DNA from: Diplonema japonicum
Taxonomy: Eukaryota > Euglenozoa > Diplonemea > Diplonemida > Diplonemidae
Length of the DNA: 64,000 nucleotides
NCBI GenBank assembly: GCA_964019335.1
Contig: OZ025698.1
Span: 470,343 to 534,342, forward strand
Direction: 5' to 3'
The position numbers and the translations under genes are program-made. Below are positions 59,250-64,000 of this stretch, in pieces (the first letter of the stretch is position 1; each line of letters opens with the position of its first letter). The notes under the pieces were generated by a model. That model ran no database searches. It saw only the letters and a program-made list of their open reading frames with translations, and had not been told where the DNA came from.

Positions 59250-59776
59250 AACAGAAAAAAGTGAACCAAAAAGTACTAGTGAACCCTCTCCCCCTCCCCC
59301 TGTGTTTCCCATTATTACCCTGTCGTGCACCCCAACTTCTGTCTTCACCTTTCCCCGCCCCTTCACACATCCCCCCGTATCATTTCCCTTTGTTTTGAAT
59401 TTTCTAAGGCTCCGCCGCCCAACAAAGCTGGCTGAAGGGGATGCCTCCGTGCCAGTGTGCCGCTCGTGAGGGCGAGCACGGACGAGGTACCCCACTCCTC
59501 AAAAACCCGGAGGTTCGCCCGAAGGGTGCTGGCTTGGGAAGCGGGCTGGAGAGCTGCCGGGGTCACGGAGGTGGGCGAAGTCGCGAACACTGGAGCCCAC
59601 GAACCGGCCCCACCTCCGTCCTCGGTACGTATGGATAGTTTAGCGGAAGTTTCAAGGTTATCACATTCCTTTCCCCCTTTCGTTAGATACAGGGAGACCC
59701 TTGGTCCACCTGTTCTGTCCCCCCCCCCAGCCTTTGCTTCGCACGTCAGTGGTTCATTTATTATTATTATTATTAA
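59164..59776 (+). other. family B 3' UTR
   Basis: Contains an A tract (59209-59247), C-rich sequence and unique sequence, ending CATTTATTATTATTATTATT plus A. No ORF with a domain. Confidence 0.6.
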
Positions 59777-59790
59777 AAATAGAATCTGAA
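59777..59790. repeat. TSD right copy (AAATAGAATCTGAA)
   Basis: Ends at the base before the first base of tRNA-Leu. Confidence 0.9.
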
Positions 59791-59872
59791 GGCGAGATGG
59801 CCGAGCGGTCTAAGGCGCTACGTTCAGGTCGTAGTCTCTTCGGGGGCGTGGGTTCAAACCCCACTCTCGTCA
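59791..59872 (+). tRNA. tRNA-Leu (CAG)
   Basis: 82 nt, class II. Acceptor GGCGAGA pairs with TCTCGTC (one G-T), the D arm is GGCCGAGCGGTCTAAGGC, the anticodon stem CTACG/CGTAG encloses TTCAGGT (CAG), and a long variable arm follows (TCTCTTCGGGGGC). The T arm is GTGGGTTCAAACCCCAC and the discriminator is A. Boxes A and B are intact. Confidence 0.95.
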
Positions 59873-59878
59873 TTTTTT
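59873..59878 (+). terminator. RNA polymerase III terminator (T6)
   Basis: T6 directly after the tRNA-Leu 3' end. Confidence 0.8.
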
Positions 59879-59907
59879 CCTAAAACAGATCAGATTCCTG
59901 ACACAAC

Positions 59908-61161
59908 ATGGATGTCTACATCCGCAAAGAGAATGGAACTCGTAGACTTGTCGAGATACAAGAAGGGACCACCACGGCAAGCTTTTTCACGCAGAATGGG
60001 ATACGAGAAGACGAGGAAGTTATCTATGAAGGCGAAGAGCTAGATCGAAATGACGAATCCCCGATGCAGCTGCTCGGGGTCCTTCCAGGGGACGAGCTCA
60101 AAAGAACGGTGACTATGGAGGGGAAAGTAGCAAGGGCGTGCAGAGCTGCCGGATGGAAAGTCAACAGGCAGTCACTTTTGCAAGCTGTACGAACTGACAC
60201 GGGCAAAGCAAGACATTTAATAAGAGCGGGGGTGAAACCGGACTTCATGGTGTTACTCAAAGCCGTGCAAGCGGGGGATCACGAAATGGCCGCTGCAATT
60301 CTCACAAGGAAGGAGGAGCTCGCCATTGACGTCAACAAAATTCGCTACAAGTTTATTCGACCTTTTCCAAACCGGTTTCCTCCTGTTTCAACATTCCTGC
60401 TGAAAGAAGCAGTCCGGAACTTAGACCTCTCAATGGCCGAGCTTCTTTTGAAGCATGGGGCTTTACCTAACCTCATTGATTCTAAGGGTGAGACAGCACT
60501 AACCTTTCTTTGCATGCAGAACGGTGATACGGTTCCTATTGCTGAGCTTCTCTTAAAACATGGAGCGACCGTTTTGGCTCGCAGAATGGGCAGAACAGCG
60601 CGTTCACCGTTGTCGTGCGCCGTTGTGCGCAACGATTTGTCGATGGTGAAGCTGCTGCTCCCTGTCGTAATCGAGAACAAGGTGGAATCTTCGAAATGCC
60701 TTTCCCTGGCCGTGCACGGTGGGAAGCGACCAGAGATAGTGGAGTATATGAAACACAGAGGGCTGCACGAGGGCATGACGGTCGTACATTGGGAAAAGCA
60801 TTGGGAGAATCACAGAAGAATGTTAGAAGCAAAACAAGAGGGTGTTTACGACTCATCTGATGAGGAGTTGTTGGAAGGATTTCGGAAGAGCGGAGGCTTT
60901 CGGAGAAAGCTTAAAGCAGCAGGGTCAAAAAGAATGACGACATCTCACCATGGCAGGATTATTGCCAACGCGTGGAGGAGTTCAGAGTACCACGACTTTA
61001 AAAACAGATACGAAGCCTTTCACGGCTATGTTGAACTGACATCGTGGCGCGAGAGTTCCAGAATTAACAATTACTTACCATTTTTTCAGAAGGATTTTAC
61101 CCTACCTTCACCGGTACGGAAAGAGTTGAGCTACGCCGATAGTTGCAAAGTAATGCTATAG
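59908..61161 (+). CDS. Ubl-ANK protein 4
   Basis: A 417-residue protein that starts 36 nt after tRNA-Leu. Residues 1-70 are ubiquitin-like in strand order (MDVYIRKENGTRRLVEI; ASFFTQNGI; EEVIYEGEELDRND; LLGVLPGDELKRT). Ankyrin-like units follow at about 85-280 (LLQAVRTDTGKARHLIRAGV; LLKAVQAGDHEMAAAILTR; LDLSMAELLLKHGALPNLID; IAELLLKHGATVLARRMG; LSMVKLLLPVV). The C-terminal 130 residues are basic and unlike the other members, ending DFTLPSPVRKELSY and on to KVML. It is followed within 200 nt by a cyclase-like receptor, as with the 30500 gene. No membrane segment. Confidence 0.8.
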   Translation: MDVYIRKENGTRRLVEIQEGTTTASFFTQNGIREDEEVIYEGEELDRNDESPMQLLGVLPGDELKRTVTMEGKVARACRAAGWKVNRQSLLQAVRTDTGKARHLIRAGVKPDFMVLLKAVQAGDHEMAAAILTRKEELAIDVNKIRYKFIRPFPNRFPPVSTFLLKEAVRNLDLSMAELLLKHGALPNLIDSKGETALTFLCMQNGDTVPIAELLLKHGATVLARRMGRTARSPLSCAVVRNDLSMVKLLLPVVIENKVESSKCLSLAVHGGKRPEIVEYMKHRGLHEGMTVVHWEKHWENHRRMLEAKQEGVYDSSDEELLEGFRKSGGFRRKLKAAGSKRMTTSHHGRIIANAWRSSEYHDFKNRYEAFHGYVELTSWRESSRINNYLPFFQKDFTLPSPVRKELSYADSCKVML

Positions 61162-61351
61162 AATGAATATCTTTGTTCTTACCACTCTTTTAAACAATGG
61201 AGCACCTCACCGTCTTTATAATTGTTATTATTGTTCTCCCATATTTCTAGCCATCGGTGGACCCCTTTGCTCTTGTTTATTTTCCTTCCTCTTTGCCTTT
61301 CACGTCGTAAAAGGACCCCCCCCCCCCCCCCCCCCCCCAAGGTGGTCCATC

Positions 61352-63817
61352 ATGAGAGTGCTTTTTTCGATGTTTTTATTTCTCAGCCTATGGAGCCAGG
61401 TAGAGGCTGTCAAGGAAAACAGAACCTCCGAGAGCTTCAACCCGGAATGGCAAACAGAACATAAAGCACTGGTCGGTCTGGGAGGTGCTGCAGCAGGAAC
61501 AGCGATCTTAGTGATATTGGTCCTTTTAGGGGTTCGACAGGCGGGGTTGAGCTGGATTATAAGCGTCTGGTTGTGGTCTGTTGTGCTGGTCGTAGGCATC
61601 GTCGCGTGGGTCATCACTTATGAGAGGATGCGAACAGCCATCGAAGACCAAGTAGAAAGCTTGATATACTCAATTGGGAGCGACATGAGCTCACGGGTGA
61701 GACGAGAGATGGAGGCTGCGGCGGTGATGGTGAAGCAGCATAAACTGCTATCTTCCAACGGCTTTGTTGAGGTGAGGTCCTACGACCTCGCGCATCATTT
61801 GCTTTTCTTGCAATCTGTGTGGATGTTGTTTGAGGAGTTCCACCGGTCCATCTCATTGTTCTACTACGCGAACAACAACAACGACCTGTACTCGACGTCT
61901 GGGAACCACGACCTCTGGATGGTCGCTCCCCGTGGTGCGAACTTCCCAGCAACATGGACGTGCGTTGGGAACTCGCCCTACACGAACTGCACAAGCCGCA
62001 CATGCGGAACGCACCCCCAGTTCGACGCTCAGAACTGTAGCAACACGTGCCGCCTCCCTTCGCACAGCCTCTGTGACGGGGTTTTACTTGACGTTCCTAA
62101 ATTCGGGTTCAAAACCGCTGTGTCGACCCCTACTCTCGGAAACCTCGGCAGCATCGGATCCATCGAACTACAAGAAAACACCTTCAACGCTCACGGCCGT
62201 CCATGGTATGTTTACACTGAGGAAGTGATATGGTCACGACCTTACGTCTTCACCGGCCCTGTTGCGGAGCCTGTCATAGGCCTCTCAGCCACGGTGGGGA
62301 CACGGTCTATGGAGGGTGCCTTCATCGGAGTCGCAGCGGCTGACTTCCAAACGACGTCCTTGCAGAGCTTTGTGGTTGCCTTGCGTCCCAGCACCGGGTC
62401 GACCATACTGTTGATCCTCAATGATGGGGTGGTCATCACGGGGACGCAGAGTTTGAACGATTTAAGTAACGTAACGGCAGACGGAAAGCTTCATTTGCTG
62501 AATGCGTGGGACGCACCTGCAACGTCAGTAAAAGTGGCCATGCAAGCGCTGGAGAAGAAGGTAGGCCGCAACATTCCAAGAGATCGTGTGTCTCTTATCC
62601 ATGACCGGGATATAGCTGTACTGGCACAGCCGATCACTGTGATGGGCGACCTGCGCATGTATGCTATCATCATGATCCCGTACAGCGATGTCCTGCAAAA
62701 GGCGTGGGACGCGTCCACGACTTCGCTCATTTTTGTGCTTGTTCTGAGCGTGGGATTGAGCTTCCTGCTTGCGGTGGTCTTTACGATTCTCTTACGTCCG
62801 ATACAAGAGCTCGACAAGGCGATGGGCCTCGTGGCGTGGATGATGGTGGACGACCTCCCGTCCGTTACCTCAAGGGTCGCCGAGATCGATTCCATGTCGC
62901 GTTCCTTTGACACAATGGTGGCCAATCTTATTATGTATAAACAGTACCTACCGCAGTCGCTGCTCGCGATGCAGCAGGAAGACAATGGAAGCGTGGCAAG
63001 CACGTCGGAGGCGTCAGAACGCGTGACGAAGTCCTCGAGGAGCTCACTCGATTGGTCGCAGCAGCCCGACGGCGGGTTGGACGCCGCCGCGCGTCTCAAA
63101 AAAGAAGTTTTCAGCACCGGTCTTCACCGCAGAATAATCTCGATATTATCAGTAAACGTGCAAGGCACACACACAAGCGTGTGCACGGACGCGAAGGCGT
63201 ACGGTACCAACTACTCGGAGTACTTGACAAACATGCAACTAGCAGCGCAAAACAACAAGGGCGTAGTTGATAATGTGAGTGGTGACAGGGTGAGGATATC
63301 CTTCAACGCTGTGACGCAGAACACAGCACATGTGATGCGCGCCTGCTCTGCGGCATGGGATTCCATGAAGTTCACAGACTGCCGTTTCGGGATCAGCACA
63401 GGCGGCGCCCATGTGGGCAACATCGGGTGCAAGGGCATGATGAAGTTTTCGTCGTTCGGGAATGTTGTCACCAACAGCATCGCGCTCAGCATACTGGCAG
63501 GTGAGACCACATCCGAGAGATGTCTCCTCGATGAACGATTTGCCAGCGAAGCAGAGACGTTCTTTGAAACGAAAAAGCTATTCCGTGTTCGGTTCACTAC
63601 CGGGAAACCAATACTTATTCGGTCGCTTCTCGGCAAAAAGGAGGGCGGTGAAGGAGAGTGGATGTACGCCCTCGACGGTCAAGAAAGAAGTGGTTACGCT
63701 GCTTACAACGAGGCTGTTTCAGCGCTTCTGAGCGGTGACACTGGCACGGCAAACACTCGACTTAAGATGTCCAGTTGCCAGGCGCCTATAAAATTATTGT
63801 TGGAAGCTAGAATGTAA
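61352..63817 (+). CDS. membrane receptor with HAMP-like linker and degenerate class III cyclase domain, paralogue 2
   Basis: An 821-residue protein. I start at 61352, after the C18 tract; the frame is open to 61163, but the part before is low-complexity. Residues 1-18 look like a signal peptide (MRVLFSMFLFLSLWSQVE). Two hydrophobic helices lie at about 43-90, then a Cys-rich sensor loop (TCVGNSPYTNCTSRTCGTHP) and a dCache-like region to about 455. A transmembrane helix is at about 458-482 (LIFVLVLSVGLSFLLAVVFT), then a HAMP-like linker and YKQYLPQSLL. The cyclase-like domain (about 593-770) has ILSVNVQGTHT (Asn for the first metal Asp), GDRVRISFNA and GGAHVGNIGCKGMMKFSSFG, then NVVTNSIAL without the catalytic Asn/Arg pair. 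Likely non-catalytic. Its layout mirrors the 32137 gene. Confidence 0.75.
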   Translation: MRVLFSMFLFLSLWSQVEAVKENRTSESFNPEWQTEHKALVGLGGAAAGTAILVILVLLGVRQAGLSWIISVWLWSVVLVVGIVAWVITYERMRTAIEDQVESLIYSIGSDMSSRVRREMEAAAVMVKQHKLLSSNGFVEVRSYDLAHHLLFLQSVWMLFEEFHRSISLFYYANNNNDLYSTSGNHDLWMVAPRGANFPATWTCVGNSPYTNCTSRTCGTHPQFDAQNCSNTCRLPSHSLCDGVLLDVPKFGFKTAVSTPTLGNLGSIGSIELQENTFNAHGRPWYVYTEEVIWSRPYVFTGPVAEPVIGLSATVGTRSMEGAFIGVAAADFQTTSLQSFVVALRPSTGSTILLILNDGVVITGTQSLNDLSNVTADGKLHLLNAWDAPATSVKVAMQALEKKVGRNIPRDRVSLIHDRDIAVLAQPITVMGDLRMYAIIMIPYSDVLQKAWDASTTSLIFVLVLSVGLSFLLAVVFTILLRPIQELDKAMGLVAWMMVDDLPSVTSRVAEIDSMSRSFDTMVANLIMYKQYLPQSLLAMQQEDNGSVASTSEASERVTKSSRSSLDWSQQPDGGLDAAARLKKEVFSTGLHRRIISILSVNVQGTHTSVCTDAKAYGTNYSEYLTNMQLAAQNNKGVVDNVSGDRVRISFNAVTQNTAHVMRACSAAWDSMKFTDCRFGISTGGAHVGNIGCKGMMKFSSFGNVVTNSIALSILAGETTSERCLLDERFASEAETFFETKKLFRVRFTTGKPILIRSLLGKKEGGEGEWMYALDGQERSGYAAYNEAVSALLSGDTGTANTRLKMSSCQAPIKLLLEARM

Positions 63818-64000
63818 AAGAGTAATACGAAATGGCCCCGAGCCGCCCCTGGAGCTCAGGTGGCTGTCCAGCAATTGCACTGTCGAATCCGCAAGCAACA
63901 GCGTGGATGTATGCTTCCAAAAGGTTGACCTTATGTAAGAAATTGCTTCTTGCAGCCACGGCACTCGCCTCGTGAGGGGGGGGGGGGGGGGGGGGGGGGT
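63818..64000. other. window end, no gene seen
   Basis: About 160 nt of unique sequence, then G22 at the window edge. No convincing ORF. Confidence 0.5.

Larger units (their letters stand above)
53575..59776 (+). mobile_element. LINE family B, apparently full-length
   Basis: Contains an A-rich 5' leader, ORF1 (53634-54854), overlapping ORF2 (to 59163), and a 3' UTR ending in TTA repeats and AAAA. It shares one pair of 14-nt duplications (53169, 59777) with the A fragment in front, and abuts tRNA-Leu. Both ORFs are intact. Confidence 0.88.

Noticed and set aside
61163-61351. 63-residue N-terminal extension of the second receptor
   Set aside because: It includes a poly-Pro from a C18 tract. 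The ATG at 61352 starts a good signal peptide instead.
1-64000. CRISPR arrays, bacterial operons, ribosome binding sites
   Set aside because: No spaced direct repeats of CRISPR type. Introns and tRNA structure show a eukaryotic nuclear sequence, so bacterial signals do not apply.

Overview
The window is nuclear DNA of a flagellated protist. Signs of this are GT-AG introns of only 40-79 nt, an ARF-type GTPase, a FYVE/F-box protein, a C2orf81 (DUF4639)-like protein of the kind found in ciliated eukaryotes, and two eukaryotic tRNA genes. Every confident host gene is on the + strand. Genes are separated by long homopyrimidine and homopurine tracts, often with a pyrimidine tract plus AG just before the start, and many start codons follow a run of A. 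One-strand gene order with pyrimidine-AG gaps suggests Euglenozoa (a diplonemid rather than a trypanosomatid, because cis-introns are common). That placement is inference; no rRNA or spliced-leader RNA gene is present to confirm it.

Layout. 0-10.2 kb: a 5'-cut gene, a ubiquitin-like/ankyrin (Ubl-ANK) gene, a two-exon gene, a decayed retroelement-like ORF, a four-exon C2orf81-like gene, a three-exon FYVE/F-box gene and a four-exon unknown gene. 10.4-12.2 kb: a decayed piggyBac element on the minus strand with terminal inverted repeats (TIRs) and TTAA ends. 12.8-14.6 kb: a small ORF and a second Ubl-ANK gene. 14.8-27.8 kb: four non-LTR retrotransposon insertions head to tail, ending at a tRNA-Asp gene. 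27.9-39.8 kb: two propeller/WSC secreted proteins, a third Ubl-ANK gene, a HAMP/cyclase-like receptor and a secreted propeller glycosidase-like protein. 41.9-47.0 kb: a giant Cys-rich type I membrane protein with nine near-identical 435-bp units. 47-51.3 kb: two MITE-like elements and a second decayed piggyBac. 52.1-52.7 kb: an ARF-like GTPase. 53.2-59.8 kb: a composite retrotransposon insertion ending at a tRNA-Leu gene. 59.9-63.8 kb: a fourth Ubl-ANK gene and a second HAMP/cyclase-like receptor.

The most interesting biology is the retrotransposon set. Three families (called A, B and C here) with APE-type endonuclease/RT/RNase H ORF2 proteins have inserted exactly at the 5' end of tRNA genes. 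At tRNA-Asp the duplicated target TCCGTATCC includes the first three bases of the tRNA, so the gene is rebuilt intact each time. Two of the families carry 2A-like (NPGP) peptides near the ORF2 N-terminus. Two insertions are chimeras consistent with template jumping by the RT. A second theme is the repeated gene pair Ubl-ANK followed by a membrane receptor with a degenerate cyclase domain, seen at 30.5-34.7 kb and 59.9-63.8 kb.
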